64,000 nt of DNA from Dichetophora obliterata (lineage: Eukaryota > Arthropoda > Insecta > Diptera > Sciomyzidae). The stretch is taken from positions 171,717,827 to 171,781,826 of the forward strand of contig OY986435.1 of assembly GCA_963920525.1 (NCBI GenBank). Direction: 5' to 3'. Each line of letters opens with the position of its first letter. Position 1 is the stretch's first letter. Shown here in pieces: positions 44,984 through 56,244 of this stretch. The translations under genes were made by a program, and so were the position numbers. Below the pieces are notes generated by a model, which was not told the DNA's origin, made no database searches, and saw nothing but the letters and a program-made list of their open reading frames with translations.

Positions 44984-45584
44984 GTGGTAGAATTATCCAG
45001 GTAGCATTGACAGTTGTTAAAGGAAAACATGTACTGTCAAAAAATATACTCAAAAAGAGAGCACTTTCAATCAGCCATTATTGTCAATAAGTGAAAACGT
45101 GTGCTGTCTACGCTGGCCTCACTCAACCGACTAACTTTGACGTCTACAGAAGAGATGAGGAAGAGGGAAGGTGAATAAAGTGAGGCAAGATTATTAAAAA
45201 TTTTAAAAATTTTTAGACTCACTTTGATTTGGCATTCGGTGAGTCGGTTGAGTGAGGCCAGTGTAGACAGGCTACCGAAGCAATGTTTAAAATGTTGAAG
45301 TGAAAAAAAAAGAACAACCTCAGCAGCTGCAGATGCATATGGTTGAAATAAAATAAATATTCATTAAATTTGGTGTATTTTTGGAACGTAAAGAATATGT
45401 TTTGTGCTTTGATATATATATTACATTTTATCTTATTTTACGGCGAGTTTGAGTGCGTTAAGCGGGCAGCACTTTACTTGCTTGGTAATGTTATTTTTCT
45501 GTTTTGCTGTTTTTGACAGGCTATTTTTTCCTTTGGAAGAGAAAATAAGCAGCTGTCGATGCTACCTGGATAATTCTGTCATAG
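44984..45584. mobile_element. MITE, GAATTATCCAGGTAGCAT ends
   Basis: Inverted ends of about 33 bp: GTGGTAGAATTATCCAGGTA... and complement of CTATGACAGAATTATCCAGG. It contains a second inverted repeat at 45104-45271. Noncoding. Confidence 0.75.
45104..45271. mobile_element. Nested 168-bp MITE
   Basis: GTCTACGCTGGCCTCACTCA...CCGACT and its complement AGTCGGTTGAGTGAGGCCAG...GTAGAC pair over about 30 bp within the 44984-45584 element. Confidence 0.75.
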
Positions 45585-47150
45585 CAGAATCTTGTAGCAA
45601 CTTTTTTCGCTCTCACTTTTTTACGCTCTCGTTTTCCTCTCTCGTTGCAAGTTTTTCGAGTTAGTGAATGCTTTACTAGTAAAAACTTGTAACAATTATT
45701 TTAAGTTCAAAATTATTTTTAACTTAATCGAATGCGCGAATTTATGGTATGTGCCAAAAAACAAATATTATATGACCAATTTAACATGCACTTAGATAAT
45801 CAACTAATTTACTATAAGGTTTACAGCTACAATATCTTAAAAGGTGATGCGTTGGGGAGTGTATAATAAATATGCATCAAAAAGTCAGTTTAAGAAATAT
45901 GGCACATACGATCAACGCGCAAAGGGTCGATATATTTTTTTACATATATAAAAAGATTATTTTATTACCTACCAAAAAATCAGCGTAGAAGGTATGCTAC
46001 AGGCTTCATTTTGTGAGATATTAGCGGATCTATGAAACAATCTCGGCTGAAATGATGAGGCTTAAGGAAAAAATATGGGATACCTTTTTTGTAGAGCCTT
46101 AAATTTCCTACAAAATTCTTTGAAAACATTTTTCTGTACAATGAATTAATGATGAGGTATGCATTTTTTTCTATTGACTGAGCAAAAAAAAAAAGAACTG
46201 TGATGCGGAACATCTTCCTATTAAAGTTTAGAGCTCATATTTGGTGAGCATTTTTTTAAGGTGTCTATTTTCTAACCCATTTTTCCGTGCCACTTTAAAA
46301 AAAATATAATTGATATTTTTGACCCACTCTACTGTACATGTATGAAACATTGAGCTGTTAGTTACGGAAATTATAAACTAATATGGCTCTGCAATTTTAA
46401 ATAATAACAAAATAGACCCTTTCAGTGTATTTTCCCAATATATTGGACACGTCAGAAAGTAATTTTTATATTTACTTTGCAACAAATTTTTTTAAATCAA
46501 ATCGTTTGGTTCCATGAAAAAAAGATGAACCCACATGATTAAAATAAATTTAGTGAGATATTTGATATTAAAGTCAGTTGTATTTTCGATTTTGTGCCGA
46601 AGAAAAGCAAAAAAATTTTTTTGCCCTATTTTTTAGGAAAAAATCAACCGGACAAAAATTAAATTTATTTTTTTTATTCCTTTATTTTTTTTAATGAAAA
46701 GAATATTAAGAGAGTTTAAAAAACAAGTATCTAAAGGGACTAAAAAAATTTTTCTCCCGAACAGGAGCAAAACAATTGTTTTCCTTGTACAAGCTTGCAA
46801 AACGGAAGTAGCGCAGGTAAAAATCAATGGTATGTTTTTCATCTTTTTAGGACCTAAATGATAGGAATATTACCTCAAAAAATTATTTTGTTCTTATTTT
46901 AGCCTAGCCCTTGAAACACTTCGTGTGTTAAAATAACGATAATTTCCTTACGAAGCGTTTGCGTTTCTTTGGAGCCAAAAGAAAAATTTCACGGCCATGA
47001 CTTTTCAAGCATCTGTAACTGAATTTTATATCTTTTCATAAAGTTTTACAACAAAAAATTCATTAAATTTTTCAACTTAATTCAAAAACTAGCCCCTCAA
47101 AGTAACACAAATCTTCAACCTCGTTCTGAAAAATAACCTATACTATTTTA
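45585..47150. other. No gene recognised
   Basis: AT-rich. Open frames near 45980-46213 and 46633-46842 (minus) lack motifs. Confidence 0.5.
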
Positions 47151-47557
47151 TAAGAGCCTTCGTGGCACGCACGGATGTTTAGCAATCACACGAGAACTAC
47201 TGAACCGATTTAGACGATAATAACTTGTCGGGGATAAGCGTGGAGTGAAGATTTAAGCTAGAAAAACTTAAGTAATTTAGTTCATACGATTACTTTCGGC
47301 AACTATACTACAAATGATGCATATATAAAATTATGTTTTCCGAATAGCATGAAAATTCATATATGGCAGTAAGTCGGTCTATGACAGGACATCTGCCTGT
47401 GAATACAATAAATCAATAAAAATGCTACATATGCTCAGAAGATTTTGATCGTCATGAATTGATGTTTGAAAAGGAAACGACTTTTCACAAATTCACAAAA
47501 CGGTCTTAAACAAATTCACTGAATTGGTTCAGGACAACGTCTGTCCTGTCCAATTTA
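47150..47557 (+). mobile_element. Helitron-like fragment
   Basis: CTTCGTGGCACGCACGGATG, ACTACTGAACCGATTTAGAC and GACATCTGCCTGTGAATACA resemble the bodies of the neighbouring Helitrons (compare 40300-40350). No ends identified. Confidence 0.45.
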
Positions 47558-48170
47558 TCTATATTAATAAAACTCATTTTTGTTTGTTTGGCCTTATGCA
47601 AATCTAAACGGCTTTTTATTAATTTTATCAATTGATTTTGTGCAACCTATATAAAATTGTTACATACAAAGTTTTGATAACCCCCCTTCAGCCCCTTTTC
47701 AAATTACGTTACTTTTATTATTGTAACACTTTTTGGTATCGGTGTTTTTGGCATATTTATTTTAAAAGAGTTTCTGTCGTTTTTGACATCAATAACATTC
47801 ACATATTGTGAATTCACATATTCAAAATCGTAGAAGTTTTTAGTAAAACGACTTTTCCATGAAACATCGTTACCTAAAAATGAGAAAAAAATTATATGAA
47901 AGTTTAAACTTTCGATGCAAATATCTCCGCTGTACTTAAGTACATTTTATTCAAATTGAAATTTTAATAAAATGACTTCACAAAAATAGTTTCAACTGCA
48001 TCGTTAGGTCAATGTGTATATTTTTTATATTTTTTTCAAAAAAGTCCAAAATATTGACTTTTTACTCAAAAAATAGTTCAAAAGTTGTTTTTGTTGTAAA
48101 AATAAAGTCAAGTAAAAATTACATTTTTGACTACCTTTCAAATTATTTTTTGAAACAGTAAAAATTATTT

Positions 48171-48879
48171 TGTGGCAGCCTTAGCCAAAATCCTTCAATG
48201 CTGGATTCCTGGACATAAGGATTTTCTAGGTAACTGTAAAGCAGATGAACTCGCTCGTACAGGTACTACCAAGCAGCTGTCTTTAGACAGGACAAACCTT
48301 GGTATTCCTCTCACCACATGTAAATTCCTTACACATGAGTTATCCTGCATCAAAACCGACAATAGATGGTCAGCAGGTAACACGTGTAATATAACACGGC
48401 AAATCTGGCCTAAACTCAATCTTAAGCGTTCAAAAGAACTCATTTCTCTCAGTAGAGACTACATTAGCACCATGATAGGGATCCTGACTGGGCACTGCCT
48501 CATTGGCAGGCACGCTCAAAGATTAAACATACCCCACAACGACTTTTGCAGAAGCTGTAGAGATGAGGAGGAGGAGGAATCTACAGAAGACTTTCTCAGC
48601 ACTTGCCCAGCGCTGGCTCAGACAGAAAGTTTTTTCAATTGAATTAATTTTTCTGTTCGGTCGTCACCTCTCTGCAGACAACGGCAAACCTTAGAGAGTA
48701 AAAACTGCCATGTAAAGCTTCTTGAGAACATAAGCCGTTCGGAGTCGGCATAAAAGACGTAGGTCCAGTTCTCGGTCATTTGTGTTAAAACATTTAATAA
48801 CACGCACAACACAATTGATCAATAGAAGCTAGGTCAAAGTCCTTCCAAGGGTTGAAATGATCAGTTTATTTATTTATTT
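48171..48879 (+). mobile_element. Chimeric retroposon: SINE head + LINE RNase H piece + SINE body
   Basis: Flanked by an 11-bp direct repeat AAAAATTATTT (48160-48170, 48880-48890); the unfilled Helitron copy has one AAAAATTATTTT there. The unit starts TGTGGCAGCCTTAGCC, 14 of 16 bases like the start of the SINE at 50.3 kb (TGTGGCGGCCGTAGCC). It continues with about 440 bp of LINE RNase H coding sequence, then from about 48628 follows the SINE body (TTGAATT..TTTCT, CACCTCTCTGCAG, AAAACTGCCATGTAA, CGTAGGTCCAGTTCT) and ends in a TTTATTTATTTA tail. A single retroposition event with template switching explains this best. Confidence 0.75.
48172..48642 (+). pseudogene. LINE RNase H domain fragment within the chimera
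   Basis: 156 open codons: ILQCWIPGHKDFLGNCKADE (RNase H 'WVPGH.g..GN..ADelAR' block), LARTGTTK, then the C-terminal zinc-like region GILTGHCLIGRHAQRLNI, NDFCRSCRDEEEEESTEDFL and STCPALAQTE. This is the RNase H end of a LINE ORF2 of the I/LOA/R1 group. No stop codon interrupts it, so the capture is recent. The last codons (SFFN) already belong to the SINE body. Confidence 0.8.
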
Positions 48880-49171
48880 AAAAATTATTTGACTATTTTT
48901 GTCATCAAAACTGCGCTATGGTTCCTTTGGTGAAATTTATTTTTTCCAAATTATTGTTTTATATTTTTTATAAAAAAGTCAAGTATTAAAAATAATTTAT
49001 GTGAAAAAATTACCCCAATATCTCTTTCCAATCAAAATTAATGTCTAAAATTATCGTTTTAAGGCCTCGGAATTCAATATTCAACCTCAATTTGCGCATC
49101 CAGTTTTACTGATAACATTTTATGGGCCTTGGACAAGAGAGCGTGGCAACAACTCGCCAGTTTTCAGCTAG

Positions 49172-49870
49172 TTACATAATTCAATCAACAAAAATTAGTG
49201 TAATGACTTGGAATTTTGCACATAAGTTCTGATTTATAATATCACCTTAACTTTGATATTATACAGAATGGTAATACTATACTTCTTGAAATTCTACAAA
49301 CAAATATTTAATTAATTTTGAAGTTTGCACTTACACTTTAATGTTAAATTTGCGCTCTGTATATTTTCACTCTGATATATGACAAAATCAAAATAAAAAT
49401 ACGCCTGACTCCAATTCAAAGTGACTTCATCAAGTTATCAAATCCTTCATAAATTTCTCAAAAATTTATAAATGTACGTACATTTTTACATATAAGCTTT
49501 GCTATTTCAAACGTTCTCTAAATAGAAATAAAAAAATTTGATAACACACACTTCACAAAGTGCTAGTATCAATATGAAAACCAGTTTAACTTTGAAAATA
49601 CTAAAACACGGTCGTTTAGATATTTTATTTACGGTCCAACCAATTATAACTCCTTATTAGTTTTAATATTATTTGAATAACAAATACGCTTTACAAATTA
49701 CTCAAAAGTGATGATCGTGTAAAGACGAACTGAAAAGTAATATACATATTTTATTTAATGCCTTTCTGTCAATTGACCAACTTCAACATAAAGTGACTAG
49801 GTTTTTCGGTATAATATGGTTATATACCTATCTACTGTATGCTAAGAGTGTAAAATATTCTCCTTTTTTT
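49172..49870. other. No gene recognised
   Basis: AT-rich spacer. Confidence 0.5.
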
Positions 49871-49904
49871 AATTTTAAGATTTTAGAAGTAAAACTTCAC
49901 AGTT

Positions 49905-50095
49905 CTGGTTGATTTGAAATTAGTCATTCAAAAGTGTTTACTGTAGTAGTATCGTGTAAAAGCCCTAATCATAGCATCCCTGGTTCGATAACTTAACATT
50001 TGACTTGAAAGTCATACGGGATGCTATAATTAGGGCATTTATACGATACTAAAACACTAAACACTTTTAAATGATTCATTTAAAATCAGTCATTT
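49905..50095. mobile_element. Palindromic MITE of about 190 bp
   Basis: Left TTAGTCATTCAAAAGTGTTT...AGTATCGT..AAAGCCCTAAT...GCATCCC and right GGGATGC...ATTAGGGC...ACGATACT...AAACACTTTTAAATGA pair along most of their length around a short loop. TSD not determined. Confidence 0.75.
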
Positions 50096-50304
50096 GGTCC
50101 ACTGTAAACGTAGTATAAGATACTTAAACTTTTTCCAAAATAAGTTCCTACAACAAAGTTCTTCTTAAAAATTCTTAAGAATTTAAAAGGCATGAAATAC
50201 TTTTTGTTTACGTTACCTGATTTTATTTAATGTTAATTTATTTTAATTAAAATAAAAAATGACTTAAAATAATAAACTAGTTTTTTATGAAACATTTTAT
50301 TTAA

Positions 50305-50653
50305 TTTTGTGGCGGCCGTAGCCTAGTGGGTAGAGTGCGTGTACCCTAAGCTAATGAACCGCAGTAGCTGGGGTTGAATTCCCAACTCCGGCATAATGTT
50401 TTTTCCATTGAATTCATTTCTCTATTCGATCTTCACCTCTCTGCAGATAATGGCAAGCCTCAGAGAGTAAAAACTGCCATGTAAGGAAAGCTTCTTGAGA
50501 ACATAAACCGTTCGGAGTCGGCTTAAAACACGTAGGTCCAGTTCTAGATCATTTGTGTTAAAACATTTAATAGCACGCACAACACAACTGATCAATAGAA
50601 GCCCTATCAAAGCCCTTTCTAAGGCTGAAATGGCAAATTTATTTATTTATTTT
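50305..50653 (+). mobile_element. tRNA-derived SINE
   Basis: 349 bp with 11-bp TSD ATTTTATTTAA (50294-50304, 50654-50664). The head GGCGGCCGTAGCCTAGTGGG has a pol III A box (TAGCCTAGTGG), and GGGTTGAATTCCC is the B box. A tRNA-unrelated body follows and an ATTTATTTATTT tail. Pol III transcribes such elements and a partner LINE moves them. The body matches the 3' part of the chimera at 48171-48879. Confidence 0.88.
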
Positions 50654-50664
50654 ATTTTATTTAA

Positions 50665-52205
50665 GGTACATACTAAGTTTACAAAGACGTTTTTAAGCAT
50701 TTCCTTTGAAATTTTTGTTAAACCTTTATTATATATCAGTATTAATTTTTTTAGAAAAATTATATAATTATAGAAAAATAATTATAAATTTAAACTTTTT
50801 TAAGATATTGCGGTAGATTGCGGTACAACATATGTTAATAAAGAGAATGAATCTACTTTTAACAAAATCGGCCCAGCCAATTCGGAGATTAGCTATCGGC
50901 CATTTGAAAAAAGTCATTTCGAGAAAAACGCATAAAGGTTTCGAGACACCTGTTAGTTATTCAAGGGCGCGCGCTTCTTTGTAGACCGTTTTACGTCGAA
51001 TTTCTTTTTAATATGTTAGGAGGGGATATTTAAAGACTTATAGAACCCAAAAATAACAAAAATCAATTTATTTTAAATTTATGCACCTTAATTTTACTAT
51101 TGAAAGTTTTTAATCTATTATTTACTATAACAGCATCTTTTCACTATTCATATTCAAATAAAAAACCGGATAGCCGAATACAAAAATGTTGCGTTTATAT
51201 CTGAGCGTGGTTTAATATCAACATGATATGAATAGGGACGGTAATCACTTTAACTTATAATGTATTTATTGTGCATGCAACTCATATCGGTAGCTTGCAG
51301 CTTAAAGTTCAATAAAATCTTAGCTAAAGGCTTGCTCGTGAATGAAGTGCAACAGGTCGGTCATTTAACTCCACGCACACAAATTACCAAGCTTGACTTG
51401 ACGATTGTTGATGCTGGAAATTTCAATGTCAAAGTGAAAGTTTTTTAGCTGCTGCTGCATCGTATCAAGACGTTAGCTTAGCAAACCGACCAAATGTACG
51501 TTGGTTGATTAGATGCTTAGCCTCGTATAGTAGAGGTCCGTTGAAGGAGTTCTTTGCTCTTTAATTTCCAAAATATTCATTATGGTTAGTTCGAGGGTTT
51601 TATTTTTATTTTATTTTTTATAGATTTTGTTGTTTTTAGTTTTTGTGTGTTGTTTTATCAGAACTCGTTAATCAACCGAGAAAGTTGTTGTTAACAATAA
51701 GTTGCTGTTTGTATGTACACAAATTGGTTCAGCAACTTTGAAGTAGTTGTTATAGCTATCGTTGTAGGCAGCTCAGAGTAAGTAAGTTGATACTTAATGT
51801 GATTTTTTTTTGTTTTGGTTTTGTTTTTGTTTTAATTTTGTTTCTGTTAAGACACTTGAATCAGTTTGTCATAATAAAAGTTTTAGGGGAAAATTAATTA
51901 CTGTCAATTAATTCATATTTTATTATATTGTTATTTCCTTTTTCCCTCAGAGATATCTTTTACTTAAAATAGATACTTTGTTTGAATCATTTTTTTTTTT
52001 ATTTTCTTGACGTCAGAACCATATTTTTGTTTTTAAATACTAAAGGTTGATACATGTAATACTTAAGATGCAAGTCAAGCAATGACATTGAGATCCTATA
52101 TTTAAAAAGAGTCAGAAAAGTTTTAAATAAGTATTATTATTGTTGGGATCGAAAAAAGGTAGGTAAAAATAATAATAATAATAGAGTTACTTCGGGTAAT
52201 GTGGA
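50665..52205. other. No gene recognised
   Basis: Contains a dispersed-repeat passage at 50868-50945 (AAATCGGCCCAGCCAATTCG). The open frame at 51260-51448 has no motif. Confidence 0.5.
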
Positions 52206-52211
52206 ACCCCC

Positions 52212-52316
52212 CATCTATTTCGCCAAATAAATCTAATTTGGCAACTCTATCTGGTTGTATACATATCTATTTCGCCAAATAAATCTAATTTGGCAACTCT
52301 TTCTGGTTGTATACAT
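52212..52316 (+). repeat. Tandem duplication of 52 bp
   Basis: Two copies of a unit running from ATCTATTTCGCCAAATAAAT through CTGGTTGTATACAT, nearly identical (CTCTA against CTCTT). Confidence 0.9.
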
Positions 52317-52839
52317 ATTTTATAGCGAAATATAAGTAGCACGCGCTTGGCTATACAAATGGTGGTACCGTTAGTTTTCAGTTGGCGTATGAATGAAAAG
52401 TCGACTTTTTTGTGCGCACATTCAAACAAGTGTTTTGTTCTAAATATTAAGAGTTTAAGCCTGTATGACACTTCAGTTTTTTTGTCCAATTTTTAAATCT
52501 GTAAACAAGTGGCGCACAGTGTTTCGAATGGCCAAGTTAGACGGAGATAAATCTGTAACTCGGGTTTGAAGGCACGGAATGACTCAAATCAAAAGATTAA
52601 GGCTATTGAGTGGCATATCTTCTCTACATGAAAATTTCACACCGAAAGTCCTTGTGGAACCAATGTTACACAAAATTTGTATGCGAAAATGAGCATTTTC
52701 GCTTGCCTACATTGCGATTTTCCCACTTTCTTAAAAATTACATAACTCCCAAACGAAAAGCTGAACAGAAACCGTTTTGAACGGGAAAAAAAACGGGCAT
52801 TAAATTTTCTTAGTACATCAAAAACTATTTTATATATTA
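52317..52839. other. No gene recognised
   Basis: No feature beyond a small palindrome GCGAAAATGAGCATTTTCGC near 52683. Confidence 0.45.
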
Positions 52840-53218
52840 CTAGCTGAACACGGTGTGCTTCGCTACTCCCCTCGTTATAAAATAAAATTAAAAGTATTTA
52901 TATATTTTTCACGCCATCGAATTTTCGAAATAAGTCCACCCCAGCGCCACCTACCGTGTCCATTTATACACAAATTATTTTCTTATGATCAAACAAACAT
53001 ACATTCTGAATTTCAGTTAAATTGGTTCATAAATTCAAATTTTCGATATAAGTCCACCCCAGCGCCACCTATCGGGTCCAAATATAGCCTATGTTACCCA
53101 CCGTACCAAGATGAACATTACCTGAAAATTTCATCAAAATCGGCCCAGCCGTTTTGGAGTCCATACGTTACATACATACACACATCCTATTTTATATATT
53201 TATATATATATATATAGA
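52840..53218 (-). mobile_element. Short Helitron, minus strand
   Basis: Read on the minus strand: 5' A|TCTATATATATATATA (at 53218), 3' ACACCGTGTTCAGCTAG|T (at 52840). 379 bp. Interior has two copies of TAAGTCCACCCCAGCGCCAC and the phrase AAATCGGCCCAGCCGTTTTG. Noncoding. Confidence 0.82.
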
Positions 53219-54195
53219 TTTATATCTTTTTTTTATATATAAAAAATATTCTTTTTTTAGCTACATTTTTTTTATTGTTAAATATTTTGGAAAATCTTGC
53301 TTTGTCTAAATCTTTAAATTTTTATACTCATAAGGTGTTGATGTGTTTTTTCATAATTGAAAGGAAAAATTGTTTAATCAAGTATTAGCTGTATGTTTGC
53401 TATAGTCTTCGAAATTACTGGGCCGATTGAAGTGAAAGATATTTTTTTCGACCCTTAAGGCCCAACCAAGTTATGCTTAAGCAAATAAAAGTCTCAGAGA
53501 AAAGTTGACGAAATGTATGATTAAGTAGAAAAGTCGCCCAAGTTGGCAGATTTCATGCATAAGAAAATGTCAAACGTTTACAAAATCTTGACAAAAATAT
53601 ATTAAAAAAGTTCAAAAGTTCTTTGAAAAATTTGTTGAAGTAGTGCCTCCCAGCTTTTTCATATATGTTTTCATGTTTCTAAGCAGTTCTTATAAGTTTA
53701 TCAACATAATTGGAAACTGCATTCATTTTGAATAAACAAATTAACGTATTTTTTTCAATTGGCAGATAAAAAAAATGTTTATAGATATGTTAAAAAGGGT
53801 TGCCATCAGCTAGCACAAAAAACATGTTTATTGTGCTGCTAGGCTTAATAGCTGTGGCAAACGCAAAATTTCTTTTTATAACATGCAATAACAATAGAGT
53901 TCAGCTACTACAGCTTTTTCGCACTTTCTCCGCATTAGATCATCTTAAGAACCAGCCCAAATATCATTAAAACATCTCAATAAGGCCATTCACAGTTCGA
54001 ATACGCTGGTCTGCCATTTGTTGGATCTGCTATTTGTTCGCCAATTTACGAAAACGTATTTTGCTTCGTTGTTGTTTTGCATACAAATGCAAATACGCAG
54101 GCACGCGTAAATAAAAGCAGCCCTTGGACGTGCTCTTTGTACCTCTATCTTCAACCGGGATCAAGGGCTGCCACCTATTTTTTTATTTTTACATA
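53219..54195. other. No gene recognised
   Basis: AT-rich with a Helitron-like phrase near 53410 (AAATTACTGGGCCGATTGAA). Confidence 0.45.
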
Positions 54196-54199
54196 TGCG

Positions 54200-55100
54200 A
54201 TGCTGGTGCGAACATCAGGTAAAAATGGGTCGCTGAATCCGAATCCGTTGTCAGAACTTAAAAATAATGTAATTTTTTTATAATAGGGTTGCCACCTAAT
54301 ATTATGTATTTTTAAAAGTTTTAAACATCATTTACCAGTGTTAGGGGGTCGTTGATATCGAATCTGAAGTCAGAATTTTAAAATTCAAGATGGTGGATAG
54401 GGTTGCCACCTTCATTTTTTGCATTTTTATGAATTCGGGGCTGGCAAAAAAAATTATACATCGAAAAGGGGTCGCTGAATCCGAATCCGTGGTCAGAATT
54501 TCAAAATTATAAAATTTTGAAACAATAGGGCTGCCACCTAATAATATGTATTTTTAGGAGTTTTAAACATCATTTATCAGTGTTAGGGGGTCGCTGATAT
54601 CGAATCTGAAGTCAGAATTTTAAAATTCAAGATGGTGGATAGGGCTGCCACCTTCATTTTTTGCATTTTTATGCATTCGGGGCTGGCAAAAACAAAATTT
54701 ATACACCAAAAAGGGGTCGCTGAATCTGAATCCGTGGTCAGAATTTCAAAATTATAAAATTTTGAAACAATAGGGTTGCCACCTAATAATATGTGTATTT
54801 AAGAGTTTTAAACATTATTTATCAGTGTTAGGGGGTCGCTGAATCCGAATCCGTTGTCAGAATTTAAAAATAATGTAATTTTTGTATAATAGGGTTGCCA
54901 CCTAATATTATGTATTTTTAAAAGTTTTCAACATCATTTACCAGTGTTAGGGGGTCGTTGATATCGAATCTGAAGTCAGAATTTTAAAATTCAAGATGGT
55001 GGATAGGGTTACCACCTTCATTTTTTGCATTTTTATGCATTTGGGGCTGGCAAAAACAAAATTTATACACCAAAAAGGGGTCGCTTGTTCGCTTGAATTA
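54200..55100 (+). repeat. Tandem array, ~120-bp monomers in ~243-bp dimers
   Basis: Monomer type A carries GGTCGCTGAATCCGAATCCG (at about 54227, 54470, 54713, 54835, 55077) and type B carries GGTCGTTGATATCGAATCTG or GGTCGCTGATATCGAATCTG (54347, 54589, 54950). Both then have GTCAGAATTT. AAAAT and TAGGG(T/C)TGCCACC. The GTCGCTGA core also occurs in the Transib-like element at 30.3-30.5 kb. Confidence 0.88.
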
Positions 55101-55201
55101 CATCCGCTGAAATTTTTCCTTATACTTTTTCGAAGAGCGCCAAAACAAAAAAAAGGGTTCCACAATACCCGAACTTAGTATAGTAATAATATTTTTTTTT
55201 T

Positions 55202-55690
55202 GCAGAATAGGTCAAGGGAGTGCATTTTACGCACCGCCAGCTAAGGTCGTCCCTTGGCCGGTGCAACGGGCTCCACTACAACCTACCGAATATACCACCT
55301 CCTTCTCTTATTGGAGTTTTCCCCACCCCGCGACCGCTTTCTCATTACTTCGGGATGGCTCTTCTTTGTGACTGTGTCAGCCACCATCTGTAAGCCCGCG
55401 TCCTGGCATCCGCTTTTGCCTTTCTTGCCTGCGAGGTTTATATTCCCCCCTTTAATTTGTCAGGTCAAGATCGGCTGTTTGTAGCGCTATATTTCACTGT
55501 CGCTAGCCAAGTTGTCACTATCTATTTTATGCTGGTAGCTTCCTGATTGCGTTTCTTTTTGCGTAGAATATTTTCAGCTTATCGTGCTACGCATTTTCAG
55601 TTTTCTTCGCTGCTTACCCTAATATAAAGCAGGCGGTCTACGTTGAAAGCGCAAACCATAATTGTAATGGTGTTACGCTCCGCTTGACAC
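55202..55690 (-). other. R1-like LINE 3' UTR
   Basis: Ends, on the minus strand, with GGTGCGTAAAATGCACTCCC and the A tail. No protein similarity recognised; the plus-strand open frame 55254-55484 is chance. Confidence 0.5.
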
Positions 55691-55715
55691 AGTAGACATT
55701 ATTTTATTTTTTTTA

Positions 55716-55793
55716 CCCTACAGTAGTCGCGTATCTACATTTTGCATGCAAATGTCGTACATATATAATCCAGGCGACTACTGCAGGGTTAAA
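55716..55793. repeat. 78-bp hairpin
   Basis: ACCCTACAGTAGTCGC and GCGACTACTGCAGGGT pair over 16 bp with one mismatch around a 45-bp loop containing TTTGCATGCAAA. Confidence 0.8.
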
Positions 55794-55799
55794 AAAGAT

Positions 55800-56164
55800 C
55801 AAAGAACCAAGGCAAACTCCTTATACAAACAACGTTTTGTCTTTGACCTGAAAGGAAAGGAATAGAGAGAGGAAGCATTGATTGGAGCCATACGTGAATG
55901 AATTATCGATGAGGCGGAATTGCTTATAACCGAGGCTAGTGTTATGCCTTAACCTCGGTAAACATTTGCAGCCCTCAGTTGTTCCTGTCCTTTAATTCAA
56001 CATTTTCCACAAATTTGGTAGTGGATTTTGCATTTCAATTATTCTTAAATGCAGTAAAGAACAAAGAAAACGAAAACAACCATGCCCGAACACGGATTCA
56101 AACCGAGGACCTCTGAGTTGATAGTCAGTCCGGCGCACTCTCCACTAGACTACAAAGGCCGCAT
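55800..56164 (-). mobile_element. tRNA-derived SINE, minus strand, second family
   Basis: Read on the minus strand from 56164: GCGGCCTTTGTAGTCTAGTG (A box TAGTCTAGTGG), then GGTTTGAATCC (B box) and GTTCGGGCA. The body differs from the SINE at 50.3 kb. It is inserted in the C-terminal part of the R1-like ORF2 (just after EHTFFQC). The 3' limit is not sharp. The tRNA-like head is too degenerate to call as a functional tRNA gene. Confidence 0.65.
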
Positions 56165-56244
56165 TGAAAGAAGGTATGCTCATCTAGCTGTCCGTCGCCA
56201 AAGATTTAATCGAGTCTTCCTACTTTTCCCATTTTGTGAAAGTA

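Larger units (their letters stand above)
47558..49171 (+). mobile_element. Helitron holding a retroposed SINE-LINE chimera
   Basis: 5' A|TCTATATTAATAAAACTC and 3' CTCGCCAGTTTTCAGCTAG|T, parallel to 40713-41686. Without the 709-bp insert and its TSD it is about 0.9 kb, the same size as the other copy. Confidence 0.8.

Noticed and set aside
48195..48443. Minus-strand frame over the RNase H segment
   Set aside because: Shadow of the plus-strand RNase H reading, which has the recognisable motifs.
50309..50390. Functional tRNA gene
   Set aside because: A and B boxes are present but the sequence continues into a repeat body with TSDs and tail, and no clean cloverleaf with acceptor stem was found.
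56085..56164. Functional tRNA gene on the minus strand
   Set aside because: The tRNA-like head is followed by a SINE body and is inserted in a LINE; the cloverleaf is imperfect.
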